A DNA stretch of 51,453 nucleotides from Lentisphaeria bacterium (lineage in GTDB: Bacteria; Verrucomicrobiota; Lentisphaeria; Victivallales; UBA1829). Both the position numbers and the translations under genes were made by a program. A model generated the notes under the pieces. That model was given only the letters and a program-made list of their open reading frames with translations. It was not told where the DNA came from and ran no database searches. This document shows positions 16,498 to 25,315 of this stretch, piece by piece. Where the stretch lies: contig JAFVTF010000012.1 of assembly GCA_017503375.1 (NCBI GenBank), forward strand, positions 1 to 51,453. The letters are read 5' to 3'. Numbering within the stretch: position 1 is the first letter of the stretch; every line of letters starts with the position of its first letter.

Positions 16498-17373
16498 ATG
16501 AAAACGATCCCTGAACTTGATTGGAGAAGAATTGATCTTCTCATTGCGCTCGCACTGGAAGAAGACCTTCAGGAACGCGGAGATGTGACCACGAAAGCCG
16601 TCATCGGAGAAAATATGCGCGTCAAAGCAGTTTTCCTTGCCAAAGAAGATTGTGTCTGCGCCGGACTGCCTGTGGCAAAACGGATCATGAAAGAGGTCGA
16701 CCCGGAAATCGAATGGAAAGATCTGGTACAGGAAGGCGAATTCTGCCCCAAGGGAACTCTTATGGCAGAAATCACAGGACGCGCAGCATCCATTCTGACC
16801 GCTGAACGGACCGCGCTCAATTTCCTGCAGCGACTTTCCGGTGTGGCAACCGCCTCAAAAAAATATCAGGATGCAGCCGCCGGAACAAATGCAGTCATTC
16901 TCGATACCCGCAAAACAACTCCCGGATGGAGAAATCTGGAAAAATATGCTGTGGCAGTCGGCGGAGCCTCCAACCACAGAATCGGGCTGTTCGACAGAGT
17001 CATGATCAAAGACAATCACCGGGAACTTGCCGGACTGGAAGGAAAAGACGGGATCCTCCGCAGTGTGGAACGTGCCAGAAAAATGTATCCTGATCTGGAA
17101 GTGGAAGTGGAAATCGATTCTCTGGATTCTCTGGACGAAGCATTGGAATCCGGTGCGGAATATATTCTGCTGGACAATATGTCCAACGAACTGATGGCAG
17201 AAGCAGTCAAACGGACTGCCGGACGCGCAAAACTGGAAGCCAGCGGAAATATGAAACTGGAACGGGTTCCCTCTGCAGCTGCAACCGGAGTGGACTTCAT
17301 CTCTGTCGGTGCGCTGACCCATTCCGTGAAATCCGCAGATATCTCTCTGGACGTCTGCCCGGAGGAAATCTGA
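16498..17373 (+). CDS. nadC: nicotinate-nucleotide pyrophosphorylase (quinolinate phosphoribosyltransferase)
   Basis: The enzyme makes nicotinate mononucleotide from quinolinate and PRPP in NAD synthesis. It has 291 residues, the normal size. Typical text includes LEEDLQERGDVTTKA, AERTALNFLQRLSG, TRKTTPGWR and GGASNHRIGLFDRVMIKDNH (PRPP and quinolinate binding), and DNMSN with ASGNM near the end. It starts one base after the ymdB stop codon, with AGAGGA inside that gene. No nadA or nadB is in the window. Confidence 0.96.
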   Translation: MKTIPELDWRRIDLLIALALEEDLQERGDVTTKAVIGENMRVKAVFLAKEDCVCAGLPVAKRIMKEVDPEIEWKDLVQEGEFCPKGTLMAEITGRAASILTAERTALNFLQRLSGVATASKKYQDAAAGTNAVILDTRKTTPGWRNLEKYAVAVGGASNHRIGLFDRVMIKDNHRELAGLEGKDGILRSVERARKMYPDLEVEVEIDSLDSLDEALESGAEYILLDNMSNELMAEAVKRTAGRAKLEASGNMKLERVPSAAATGVDFISVGALTHSVKSADISLDVCPEEI

Positions 17374-17374
17374 T

Positions 17375-17986
17375 ATGATCGCACGTCTCCGCGGAACGCT
17401 GATTGATGCTTCTTATACCGAAGCACTGGTGGAATGTGCCGGAGTCGGTTATGCTGTAAATATTCCGCTCTGCACCTTTGAAAAACTCCCCCTGCCCGGA
17501 AAAGAAGTGATCCTGCAAACAACTCTGGTCGTCCGTGAGGATGATATGAGTCTTTACGGTTTCGCCACAAAACAGGAACTTCAGATTTTCCGTTTGCTGA
17601 ATACAGTAAACGGGATCGGAGCCAAAACAGCTTTGAACATTCTGAGCAGTCTGAATATACCCGTGTTCTGTCAGGCGATTCTTTCCGGCGATATCAAGAC
17701 ATTGAAAAAGATCAACGGAGTCGGACCGAAATCTGCGGAACGCATGATCATTGAACTGCGGGACAAGGTAAAAGAGATCAGTCCGGAATCCCAGTTCGGG
17801 GCAATCCCTGCTGCCGCAGCAACTTCCAGAGAAGCCGAAGATGCCGCCATGGCATTGGAAAAACTCGGCTTCAACAAAGCAAAAATTCTGGAAACTGTTA
17901 CCAAAATTGCCGCTGATCTGCCGGAAAATGAACGTTCTGTGGAAAATATTATCAGAAAGTCTCTCCAGGCTCTCAACAAGGGATAA
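17375..17986 (+). CDS. ruvA: Holliday junction helicase subunit RuvA
   Basis: RuvA binds Holliday junctions and loads the RuvB motor. The protein has 203 residues. The N-terminal OB fold (MIARLRGTLID through DDMSLYGF) is followed by two helix-hairpin-helix motifs (VNGIGAKTAL near 76 and INGVGPKSAERM near 111). The C-terminal three-helix domain that touches RuvB (ALEKLGFNKAKI) comes last. It begins one base after nadC, with GGAGGAAAT. ruvC is present 6 kb downstream; ruvB is not in the window. Confidence 0.97.
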   Translation: MIARLRGTLIDASYTEALVECAGVGYAVNIPLCTFEKLPLPGKEVILQTTLVVREDDMSLYGFATKQELQIFRLLNTVNGIGAKTALNILSSLNIPVFCQAILSGDIKTLKKINGVGPKSAERMIIELRDKVKEISPESQFGAIPAAAATSREAEDAAMALEKLGFNKAKILETVTKIAADLPENERSVENIIRKSLQALNKG

Positions 17987-17994
17987 TTTTTCTT

Positions 17995-18570
17995 ATGGAG
18001 ATTTCAGCCGGAAACTGGAACAATGCTGTCGTGGATTGTCCTGTCTATATCGTATTGGATATCCCTTCTCCGATGGCGGAAAAAATTCAGGATATCCGGC
18101 AGAAATTCGACCCGGAAAGAGCAAAACTTCCCGCAGAAATCACCTTGACAGGTTCTTGCGGGACAGGCTTGATTTCTCATGGACAGACTGTCCGGGAAAT
18201 TTCAGAATGTCTGGAAAATGCCGCAAAAAAGCTCTCACCGTTCAACGTTTGTTTTGATAAAATCGACCGTTTTCCAAATACGGATATCTATTTTCTGACA
18301 CTGAAAGATTCCCCGGAACTTCTGGAGACACAAAAAATTGTTTCCGGCTGCGGAATAAAATTTGATCCGACACCCTACCCTTACTGTCCGCATTGCACCT
18401 TGAGTTTAAGAAAAGTTTTTCAGGATGAGCAGCAGCTCTTTGATATGCTGTTTCTTCCTGTTCCACAGGAAACTTTCACACTGGATATGCTTTCTGTTTA
18501 TGCACTGTACGAAAAAAATACATGCGAACTCATCTGTAAAATGCCCCTGGGTAATGCTCAGGTAATCTAA
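17995..18570 (+). CDS. 2H phosphoesterase-like protein (2'-5' RNA ligase family) with a changed first motif
   Basis: The protein has 191 residues. The N-terminal VVDCPVYIVLDIPSP and later PYCPHCTLSL fit the 2H phosphoesterase superfamily (RNA ligase T/LigT fold), in which two HxT motifs act on 2',3'-cyclic phosphates. The second motif, HCTL, is present near residue 134. At the expected first motif the sequence is EITL (about 48-51), so His is replaced by Glu. The enzyme may have altered or no activity. It lies 8 nt after ruvA and is probably in the same operon. The fold call rests on short motifs and should be tested by a profile search. Confidence 0.6.
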   Translation: MEISAGNWNNAVVDCPVYIVLDIPSPMAEKIQDIRQKFDPERAKLPAEITLTGSCGTGLISHGQTVREISECLENAAKKLSPFNVCFDKIDRFPNTDIYFLTLKDSPELLETQKIVSGCGIKFDPTPYPYCPHCTLSLRKVFQDEQQLFDMLFLPVPQETFTLDMLSVYALYEKNTCELICKMPLGNAQVI

Positions 18571-18602
18571 CTCACATTCTCCGTATTTTTTTCAATTTTC
18601 AT

Positions 18603-18631
18603 TTGAAAATACCTTTATCCAGATGTATATT
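18603..18631 (+). promoter_or_regulatory. predicted promoter of the MFS transporter gene
   Basis: TTGAAA, a 17-bp spacer and TATATT lie about 60 nt before the start codon. Confidence 0.7.
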
Positions 18632-18691
18632 CACCAAAAAGTGAACTTTTGAAATTACCTCTTCAAACAAAAATAAAGATCGGAAAGAAAA

Positions 18692-20638
18692 ATGAGTGAG
18701 ACAGGGGAAAAGTCAGATAAATTAGTATGCGGAACCTTAAAATACACTGTGAAAACCTTGATTTTTGCCAGTATGTGGCTTATGCTCGGCGGTATGACTC
18801 TTGCCCTGTGTGCATGGCTTCCCGGCAGACTGCTGCCGATTCAATTGCTTGAAGTCGGAGCAACAGATGCACAAAAATCTTTTATCCTTTCCATTATCAG
18901 CGGCGTACTGAACATGATTGTATGTCCGATTGTCGGATACAAAAGCGACCGTTACCGCAGCCGGTTCGGACGCAGAATTCCCTTTATTTTAATGTCGCTG
19001 CCGTTCTTCAGCCTTGCGCTGTTTCTCTTCGGATGCACCGGAAAAATGGGCGGATGGATTGCAAATGCTCTTTCCGGTATCATTACTGTTGCTCCGGCAA
19101 CAATGACGATTCTCCTGATTGCCATTGTCATGTTCATCTTCCAGTTTGCAAACATGTACGTCAACTCCGTATTCTGGTATATTTTCAATGATGTTATTCC
19201 TCCGCAGTATTTCGGGCGCGTGATGGGAGCATACCGTGTTGGAGCAACTGCAGGAATTGCAATCTTCAACTATTTTGTTTTTCAATACGCCAAAGAATAT
19301 TTCAGTCTGATTTTTATTTGTGCCGCAGTTCTGTATACTGTCGGAGTGGGAGCAATGTGTTTTCTGCTGAAAGAAGGGGAATATCCGCCTGTTGAAGAAG
19401 AAACAAAGAAAAAGAAATCTATCAAAGATTCTTTACAAAACTTCCTGACAGAAAGCTGCTGCAGCCGGTTCTACATTTACCGTTATACGCTCTGCACCGT
19501 AAGTGCATTGACAAACTGTGCATATATTTTCACCTACTATTTCAACATGGAAATGGGACTGAACGATAAACTGATCGGAAGAATGGACGGCATCAGCGGG
19601 ATAATAACCTTTGTTCTGACCCTGGTATTGACTGCCACAGTCGGATTTCTCGTTGACCGCTGGCATCCGATGAGAATCTGCACCTACTATCTTGTTTTGA
19701 ATGTGATCGTACTCTCCTCCGGATGGTGCTGGATGTTTGTGGAAATTCCGGGAGAGGTTTATGCGGTATATTCAATCGTCAAAGGAATCGGTTCCGCCGG
19801 GATCGTTGTTCTTTTCGGAATTGCCTCTCTGCCCATGCAGATGCTGATTTTCCCGAAATCCCGTTTCGGTTCCTTCTGTTCAGCACAGGCATTGATCCGG
19901 GCGGGATTCTACACACTGTTCGGTTTGATCGTCGGTGTGGTCTTCGATTTCCTGAAAACATATTTCCCCGGAGAAGCAACATTCCATTACCGCGCTATCC
20001 ATATCTGGGCATTTCTTTTTTCCGTTCCGACAGCGATCATGGCGATTGTTACATACCGGGAATGGGGCAGACTGGGCGGATATAAAAATTACAAAGCCCC
20101 GGCAAGCTGGAACAAAGAAGGCTATGAAGAGATCAAACAGGCGGAAACCAAAGACCCCAACGCAAAACTGCTGAAAGCTGTTCTGTACGGCTTTGATCTC
20201 ATTCTTCTTTTCTCAATTATCGGTGCCGCTGTTATCTGCTGCCGCGCCGGACAGCTTGATCAGGCAGCTGTTGTAAAACGGATTTGTTACGGTGTATTCC
20301 CCTGTCAGGCTTTTATGACAGCACTCTGGATATTTGTCAGAATCGGAATTCTGCGGGATATTGCAAGATGTCTCCGCGGTGAACAGCCGGAAAACGGGAT
20401 CATCCATCACGGAATGCTGCTGTTCCTTGCGGTACGGCAACTTATCACGACAGGCACGATGCTGGGAATGGCATGGTTCGCCGCAGGAAATTCAATTTTT
20501 ATTTTCCTGCTGACAGATACCATCACAAACATTATTCTGATCGGGATTCTTTACCTGCTCACCCGGATGGAAAAAGGTATTGTCTGTCAAGTTGAAACAG
20601 CGCAGTCTGACTTATCCGGAAAAACTGCTGAAGAATAA
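18692..20638 (+). CDS. MFS transporter, SLC45/GPH sugar-transporter type
   Basis: This is an inner membrane protein of 648 residues with about 12 core membrane segments plus extra ones at the C-terminus. The loop between segments 2 and 3 reads GYKSDRYRSRFGRRIPFI, the hallmark of the SLC45 and GPH sugar/cation symporters. The core covers about 1-460. A linker with EEIKQAETKDPNAKL follows, and then four more hydrophobic segments (about 500-630), which are uncommon in this family. The substrate is likely a sugar or oligosaccharide, but no adjacent glycosidase narrows it down. Confidence 0.85.
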   Translation: MSETGEKSDKLVCGTLKYTVKTLIFASMWLMLGGMTLALCAWLPGRLLPIQLLEVGATDAQKSFILSIISGVLNMIVCPIVGYKSDRYRSRFGRRIPFILMSLPFFSLALFLFGCTGKMGGWIANALSGIITVAPATMTILLIAIVMFIFQFANMYVNSVFWYIFNDVIPPQYFGRVMGAYRVGATAGIAIFNYFVFQYAKEYFSLIFICAAVLYTVGVGAMCFLLKEGEYPPVEEETKKKKSIKDSLQNFLTESCCSRFYIYRYTLCTVSALTNCAYIFTYYFNMEMGLNDKLIGRMDGISGIITFVLTLVLTATVGFLVDRWHPMRICTYYLVLNVIVLSSGWCWMFVEIPGEVYAVYSIVKGIGSAGIVVLFGIASLPMQMLIFPKSRFGSFCSAQALIRAGFYTLFGLIVGVVFDFLKTYFPGEATFHYRAIHIWAFLFSVPTAIMAIVTYREWGRLGGYKNYKAPASWNKEGYEEIKQAETKDPNAKLLKAVLYGFDLILLFSIIGAAVICCRAGQLDQAAVVKRICYGVFPCQAFMTALWIFVRIGILRDIARCLRGEQPENGIIHHGMLLFLAVRQLITTGTMLGMAWFAAGNSIFIFLLTDTITNIILIGILYLLTRMEKGIVCQVETAQSDLSGKTAEE

Positions 20639-20737
20639 AAAACAGTTTTTGCCGGGACTGCAGGGTAAAAAAAATGAAAAAATCCTGAATATTTTTGTTC
20701 AGAAATCATTCTTTTCAAAAAAAAACAGAAAAGTATG

Positions 20738-20766
20738 TTGAATTATATCTGTTTGTGTGCTAAATT
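20738..20766 (+). promoter_or_regulatory. predicted promoter of lysA
   Basis: TTGAAT, a 17-bp spacer ending in TGC (extended -10) and TAAATT lie 39 nt before the start. Confidence 0.65.
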
Positions 20767-20805
20767 ACCAAGATTAATAAATGTTTATTCTTGGAGGACC
20801 ATTTT

Positions 20806-22074
20806 ATGGAAATGAAAAACGGAAACTTTTACATTGGCGGGATCGCAGTGGCTGAACTGGCTGCAAAATACGGCACCCCGACTTATGTTTACGACGAACA
20901 GAAAATTCGTGCAAACTACCGGAAAGTCAATGAAACATTCCGGAAGTATTACCCGAATTTTGAAATGTTCTACGCAGTAAAATCCTGCAACAACCCCGCA
21001 ATCGTCAATATTCTGCGTCAGGAAGGCGCAGGTGCTGACTGCGCAAGTGTCAACGAAATCCTTCTGGCAAAAAGCGTCGGTCTCGAAGGCGAAAAAGTCA
21101 TGTTCAGCGGAAACTTCCTTTCCGATGACGATATTAAACAGGGACTCGAAAGCGGAGTCATCTTCAACCTTGACGATATCTCCCTCCTGCCCCGTCTGCT
21201 GAAATTCGGCAAACCCGAACTGCTCTCCTTCCGCGTTAACCCCGGTTACGGCAAAAGCAACGTCGGGGAATATGTTACCAATGCCGGACCCAATGCGAAA
21301 TTCGGGATTCATCCGGACAAAGTGATTGATGCTTACCGTATGGCAAAAGAAGCCGGAATCAAACGTTTCGGTGCTCACATGATGACCGGTTCCTGCATCA
21401 CTGATGCAGAATATTTCCCCTTTGTGACCGGTTTGCTCATGGATATCATCGGCAAAGTCTCCAAGGAACTGGACATCAACTTTGAATTTGTTGACCTTGG
21501 CGGCGGTTTGGGTATTCCCTACAAACCCGGTGAACCCGCTCTTGATTTGGAAAAAGCAGCAAAACTTACCGCTGAAATGTTCCAGAAAAAATCTGAAGAA
21601 TACGGCATGAAACCGCCTCAGCTGAAACTGGAACCTGCCCGTTATTTCGTCGGCAATGCCGGCTGGGTCATCGGAACCGTTCATGCGCTCAAGGAATCCT
21701 ACCGGAAAATCGCCGGAACGGATATCGGTATGAACATTCTCGTCCGTCCTGCATTCTATGGATCTTATCATCATATTTATGTTGACGGAAAAGAAGATCA
21801 TGCACGCAAGCCGCTGGGAATGAGCGGTCAGCTTTGCGAAAATACAGACTTCTGGGTCAAAGATCGCGAACTTCCCGAAGATCTTGCTGAAGGCGATATT
21901 GTAATCTGCGAAAATGCAGGTGCTTACGGATTCGGCATGAGCTACCAGTACAACGGACGTCTCCGTCCGGCAGAAGTTCTGGTCAATAACGGTGAAGCTT
22001 TCCTGATCCGTGACAGAGAAGAATTTGAGGATATGATCCGTCATACCCACGTTCCGGAACGCCTTTTGAATTGA
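20806..22074 (+). CDS. lysA: diaminopimelate decarboxylase
   Basis: This PLP enzyme makes lysine from meso-diaminopimelate. It has 422 residues and starts at the ATG after TTGGAGG. The PLP lysine is in FYAVKSCNNP (about 53-62). GGGLGIPY (about 230) and EPARYFVGNAG (about 280) bind the phosphate and substrate, and CENTDFW (about 345) supplies the second-subunit Cys. The PLP-stacking region reads AHMMTGSC, while most LysA proteins have HxHIGS; the second His is Met here. PVC homologues may share this change. No other lysine gene is adjacent. Codon use is rich in C-ending codons, which suggests high expression. Confidence 0.9.
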   Translation: MEMKNGNFYIGGIAVAELAAKYGTPTYVYDEQKIRANYRKVNETFRKYYPNFEMFYAVKSCNNPAIVNILRQEGAGADCASVNEILLAKSVGLEGEKVMFSGNFLSDDDIKQGLESGVIFNLDDISLLPRLLKFGKPELLSFRVNPGYGKSNVGEYVTNAGPNAKFGIHPDKVIDAYRMAKEAGIKRFGAHMMTGSCITDAEYFPFVTGLLMDIIGKVSKELDINFEFVDLGGGLGIPYKPGEPALDLEKAAKLTAEMFQKKSEEYGMKPPQLKLEPARYFVGNAGWVIGTVHALKESYRKIAGTDIGMNILVRPAFYGSYHHIYVDGKEDHARKPLGMSGQLCENTDFWVKDRELPEDLAEGDIVICENAGAYGFGMSYQYNGRLRPAEVLVNNGEAFLIRDREEFEDMIRHTHVPERLLN

Positions 22075-22126
22075 ATTTCCGGAAAACAGGGTTACATTAT
22101 CTAAAACACATAACCGGAGACTGAAA

Positions 22127-23179
22127 ATGCTGCTTCAAAAAATGGCTCGATTTTTTTCCAGCGATATCGGGATAGATCTCGGTACTGCCAACTGCCTCGT
22201 CTATATGAAAGACAAAGGGATTGTTCTTTCAGAACCATCTGTGGTGGCTCGCGTTGAAGGAACAAAAGAGATTGTGGCTGTGGGTCTGAAAGCAAAAGAG
22301 ATGCTTGGCAGAACCCCGAGAAATATTAAAGCAGTCCGCCCGATGAAATACGGGGTGATTGCTGACTATGATATTACAGAGGCCATGCTGAGACATTTTA
22401 TTCATGCAGCGAAAAAAATGCTTCCGCCGCGCAAACGGCTGATCCGTCCCCGGGTATTGATCGCAGTTCCCTCCGGCATCACATCTGTGGAACGCAGAGC
22501 CGTTCAGGATACAGCTGACAGAGCCGGAGCCGGAGATATTTTTCTCATTGATGAACCGGTTGCTTCCGCTGTGGGTGTGGGTCTCCCTGTTTCTGATCCT
22601 ACTGGAAGTATGATCGTTGATATCGGCGGCGGTACGACAGAAGTTGCCGTGCTTTCGCTTTCCGGTATTGTGACCAAACACAGTCTGCGGATCGGCGGGG
22701 ATGAAATGGATGCCGCGATTTGTCAGGCGGTCAAACGGAATCATAATCTCGGAATCGGTCCCCGTATGGCTGAAGATTTGAAAGTTGAGATCGGCAGTGC
22801 ATATCCGCAGGATAATGAAGACCAGATTTTCATGATCGCAAGCGGTCGTGAACAGATTTCCAATACACCGAAGAAGGTCAAGGTGACGGCAAGAGAAATC
22901 CGGGAAGCATTGGATGGACCGGTCCGCAATATTGTGGAAGCGGTCAACAGTACATTCGAGCATTGTCCGGAAGAAATTGCCGGAGACCTTCTGGACCGCG
23001 GGATCATGCTGGCAGGCGGAGGTTCCATGCTGAGAGGACTTGACCGGAGAATTTCCGAAGCGACCGGGTTGCCGGTTTTCCTTGCAGATGACCCGCTGAA
23101 TGCTGTTGCGAACGGAACCGGTATCATTCTTCAGGATGTTGACCGTATGGCAAAAGCAATGGCTCTGGCCGTTGAATAA
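22127..23179 (+). CDS. mreB: rod-shape actin homologue MreB
   Basis: MreB forms ATP-dependent filaments under the inner membrane and guides wall synthesis. The protein has 350 residues. The phosphate-1 loop is DIGIDLGTANCLVY (13-26), phosphate 2 is VDIGGGTTEV (about 165) and the adenosine motif is LAGGGSMLRGL (about 290). The hydrophobic amphipathic N-terminus MLLQKMARFF may bind the membrane. mreC and mreD, usual partners, do not follow; yebC does. A cell with rod or coccoid growth and a peptidoglycan wall is implied. Confidence 0.96.
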   Translation: MLLQKMARFFSSDIGIDLGTANCLVYMKDKGIVLSEPSVVARVEGTKEIVAVGLKAKEMLGRTPRNIKAVRPMKYGVIADYDITEAMLRHFIHAAKKMLPPRKRLIRPRVLIAVPSGITSVERRAVQDTADRAGAGDIFLIDEPVASAVGVGLPVSDPTGSMIVDIGGGTTEVAVLSLSGIVTKHSLRIGGDEMDAAICQAVKRNHNLGIGPRMAEDLKVEIGSAYPQDNEDQIFMIASGREQISNTPKKVKVTAREIREALDGPVRNIVEAVNSTFEHCPEEIAGDLLDRGIMLAGGGSMLRGLDRRISEATGLPVFLADDPLNAVANGTGIILQDVDRMAKAMALAVE

Positions 23180-23183
23180 GAGA

Positions 23184-23212
23184 TTGAAAACAGTAAATAA
23201 CAACTTTAACTT
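23184..23212 (+). promoter_or_regulatory. possible promoter of yebC
   Basis: TTGAAA with a 17-bp spacer and a poor -10 (TAACTT). It is the only candidate in the 59-nt gap before yebC. Confidence 0.35.
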
Positions 23213-23238
23213 TTAACATTTTAACAAAGGCAGGTAGT

Positions 23239-23997
23239 ATGTCCGGACATAGTAAATGGGCAAACATCAAGCACAAGAAGGGTGCAGCTGACGCAAAGAA
23301 AGGCCGCATCTTCTCCAAACTCGCAAAAGAAATCATGGTTGCTGTGAAGCAGAGCGGGAAAGAACCCGATACCAACCCGAAACTCCGTATGTGCCTCACC
23401 GAAGCACGTGCAGCCAACATGCCCCGTGAAAACATCGAACGCGCCATCAAAAAGGGTGCCGGTGAACTCGGAGATGTGACATTTGAAGAAATCACCTACG
23501 AAGGCTATGGTCCCGCAGGTGTCGCTATCATCGTGGAATGTCTGAGCGATAACAAGAACCGTACCCTCAGCGATGTCCGTCTTGTATTCGACAGAAACAA
23601 CGGAAACATGGGTGCTACCGGTTCCGTTGCTTACATGTTCCAGCGCAAGGCACACTTCCTGATCGAAGGTGAAAATGCAACTGAAGACAAACTGATGGAC
23701 TTGGCTCTCGAAGCAGGTGCTGAAGATTTGGAAGTTGAAGACGGTGTTGCAGAAATCTGGGCGGAAACAGATGCTTTTGAAACAATTGCCAAAGCATTGG
23801 AAGATGCAGGTATTGCTCCCACAGAAGCAGGAATTGTCCGCAAGCCTGACAACACCATTGCCATCAACGAGCTTGACAAAGCACAGCAGGTGCTGCGCCT
23901 GATCGATAAGCTGGAAGATCTTGATGATGTTCAGAAAGTTACTTCCAACATCGAAATCGCTGATGAAATCATGGAAAAACTTGCTGAGGAAGATTAA
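23239..23997 (+). CDS. yebC: YebC/PmpR/TACO1 family protein
   Basis: This cytoplasmic protein of 252 residues is of full family length. The start SGHSKWANIKHKKGAADAKK is the family signature, followed by AREIM-like text, MPRENIERAIKKG and YEGYGPAGVAIIVECLSDN. The family was named as a transcriptional regulator and has also been linked to translation of proline-rich stretches. It is followed 6 nt later by ruvC, a very common pairing. Codons are biased as in highly expressed genes. Confidence 0.96.
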   Translation: MSGHSKWANIKHKKGAADAKKGRIFSKLAKEIMVAVKQSGKEPDTNPKLRMCLTEARAANMPRENIERAIKKGAGELGDVTFEEITYEGYGPAGVAIIVECLSDNKNRTLSDVRLVFDRNNGNMGATGSVAYMFQRKAHFLIEGENATEDKLMDLALEAGAEDLEVEDGVAEIWAETDAFETIAKALEDAGIAPTEAGIVRKPDNTIAINELDKAQQVLRLIDKLEDLDDVQKVTSNIEIADEIMEKLAEED

Positions 23998-24003
23998 TCC
24001 GGC

Positions 24004-24558
24004 ATGAGTTCCATCCCCGGTAAAAGTGCAGAGCAATCTGCTTATCCCAAAGTTATTCTTGGAGTAGATACGTCTCTGCGCTCGACCGGTTATGCAGTGA
24101 TCCGCATGAATGCCCCGGGAAAATATCAAATTCTCGATTGCGGAGTGATCCGGAATAAAGCATCTCTGATTCACAGTGAATGTCTTTACCGGATTGCCGG
24201 GGGCATACGTGAGCTGGTTGATACGTTTCACCCTGACACAGCTTCTATTGAAAGTGCCTTTGTTCAAAAAAATATTAAGACGGCGATGATTTTGAGCTTG
24301 GCACGGGGTGCGGTGATTACAGCTCTGGCTGAAAAAGGAATTGAAATATATGAATATTCCCCGACGACGGCAAAGCGTTCTGCCATCGGCAGGGGTACTG
24401 CAACAAAAGAACAGGTTGCGGTAATGATGGCGGCTGTCTGCGGGATTGATGTTTCCGGTGTTCCGGATGATTCGACAGATGCTCTTGCATTGGCTGTATG
24501 TCATGCAAATACCTTTCACGGAGATTCCAGACTTGCCTCCTCCGGAAAAAGAGTTTGA
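24004..24558 (+). CDS. ruvC: crossover junction endonuclease RuvC
   Basis: RuvC cuts Holliday junctions after branch migration by RuvAB. The protein has 184 residues. The acidic catalytic residues are D22 (GVDTS), E83 (SIESAF) and the DDSTDALA cluster near 155-162. KRSAIGRGTATKEQV (about 121-135) is the conserved DNA-binding stretch. The first 14 residues precede the usual start and are not conserved. Its ribosome binding site is inside the end of yebC. Confidence 0.95.
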   Translation: MSSIPGKSAEQSAYPKVILGVDTSLRSTGYAVIRMNAPGKYQILDCGVIRNKASLIHSECLYRIAGGIRELVDTFHPDTASIESAFVQKNIKTAMILSLARGAVITALAEKGIEIYEYSPTTAKRSAIGRGTATKEQVAVMMAAVCGIDVSGVPDDSTDALALAVCHANTFHGDSRLASSGKRV

Positions 24559-24572
24559 TTTGCGGAAATACT

Positions 24573-24607
24573 GTTGAGAATGAAATTTGTATTCTCAACG
24601 ATATAAT
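24573..24607 (+). promoter_or_regulatory. promoter with overlapping 9-bp inverted repeat before psd
   Basis: GTTGAGAAT and ATTCTCAAC form a perfect dyad with a 9-base spacer, directly followed by a consensus TATAAT (24602-24607). The right arm lies inside the promoter spacer. No T run follows, so this looks like an operator rather than a terminator. Confidence 0.5.
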
Positions 24608-24624
24608 ATAGAAGGATAAAGAGA

Positions 24625-25302
24625 ATGACTCTTGCAAAATATGGAAAAAAAGAGTATGGATTACTGAGCTTGATCCTGTGTCCGCTGCTGCTTATCAGCA
24701 TTGCAGCCGGAATCGTGATTGCTCCGGCAGGATATGCTTTTGCCGTTCTGTTTTTTCTTGCCTGGGCAGCAGGGATTGCATTTTACCGTGATCCGGAGCG
24801 GAAGATTCCTGCTGATGACAATTTGATATTGGCACCTGCCGATGGTCTTATCCGTGATATTGAATTGATTCCGGCTTCGGATTGTGAACATTTGGCAACA
24901 GTCTTTGAAGGACGGGATATGCTGAGAATCGGGATTTATATTTCCACTTTTGATGTCCGTATCAACCGTGCGCCCTGCAAGTTTACGGTCAAACTCAGAG
25001 AACTGAAAGAATCTGATGGACCCGGGAATGACTCACTGATGCTTGCCGGAACAGCTGCTGCAGGCGGAAAAGAGTTCCCGATGGGAATAAAACAAATTTT
25101 CCGTTCCGGTACAGAACACTCAGCATGTGAACCTGTACCGGGGGATCAATTATTCCGCGGAGACCGTTTTGGAATGATAAAATTCGGTTCGAGGCTTGAG
25201 TTGTACCTTCCAGCTAAAAGTAATTTGGTTGATATCAAAGTTGGTGTGGGAGACCGTGTTCAGGCCGGATTAACAACGATTGTAGAGTTTACCGGAAAAT
25301 AA
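24625..25302 (+). CDS. psd: phosphatidylserine decarboxylase, short type
   Basis: This enzyme makes phosphatidylethanolamine from phosphatidylserine after self-cleavage. It has 225 residues. Two membrane segments (about 13-55) come first, then FYRDPERKIP, LAPADGLIRDIE and GIYISTFDVRINRAP. The self-cleavage site is the Gly-Ser of IKFGSRLELYLP (188-189), as in short PSDs. The family motif usually reads NVHVNR or NVHANW; here His is Arg (position 112), which could affect the decarboxylation step. The next gene is pssA, so substrate and enzyme genes are paired. A dyad and promoter lie upstream. Confidence 0.88.
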   Translation: MTLAKYGKKEYGLLSLILCPLLLISIAAGIVIAPAGYAFAVLFFLAWAAGIAFYRDPERKIPADDNLILAPADGLIRDIELIPASDCEHLATVFEGRDMLRIGIYISTFDVRINRAPCKFTVKLRELKESDGPGNDSLMLAGTAAAGGKEFPMGIKQIFRSGTEHSACEPVPGDQLFRGDRFGMIKFGSRLELYLPAKSNLVDIKVGVGDRVQAGLTTIVEFTGK

Positions 25303-25315
25303 GGAGCTGCTTTTT

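Noticed and set aside
20639..20737. Terminator after the MFS transporter gene
   Set aside because: GC and A/T-rich tracts occur, but I could not pair a convincing stem followed by T.
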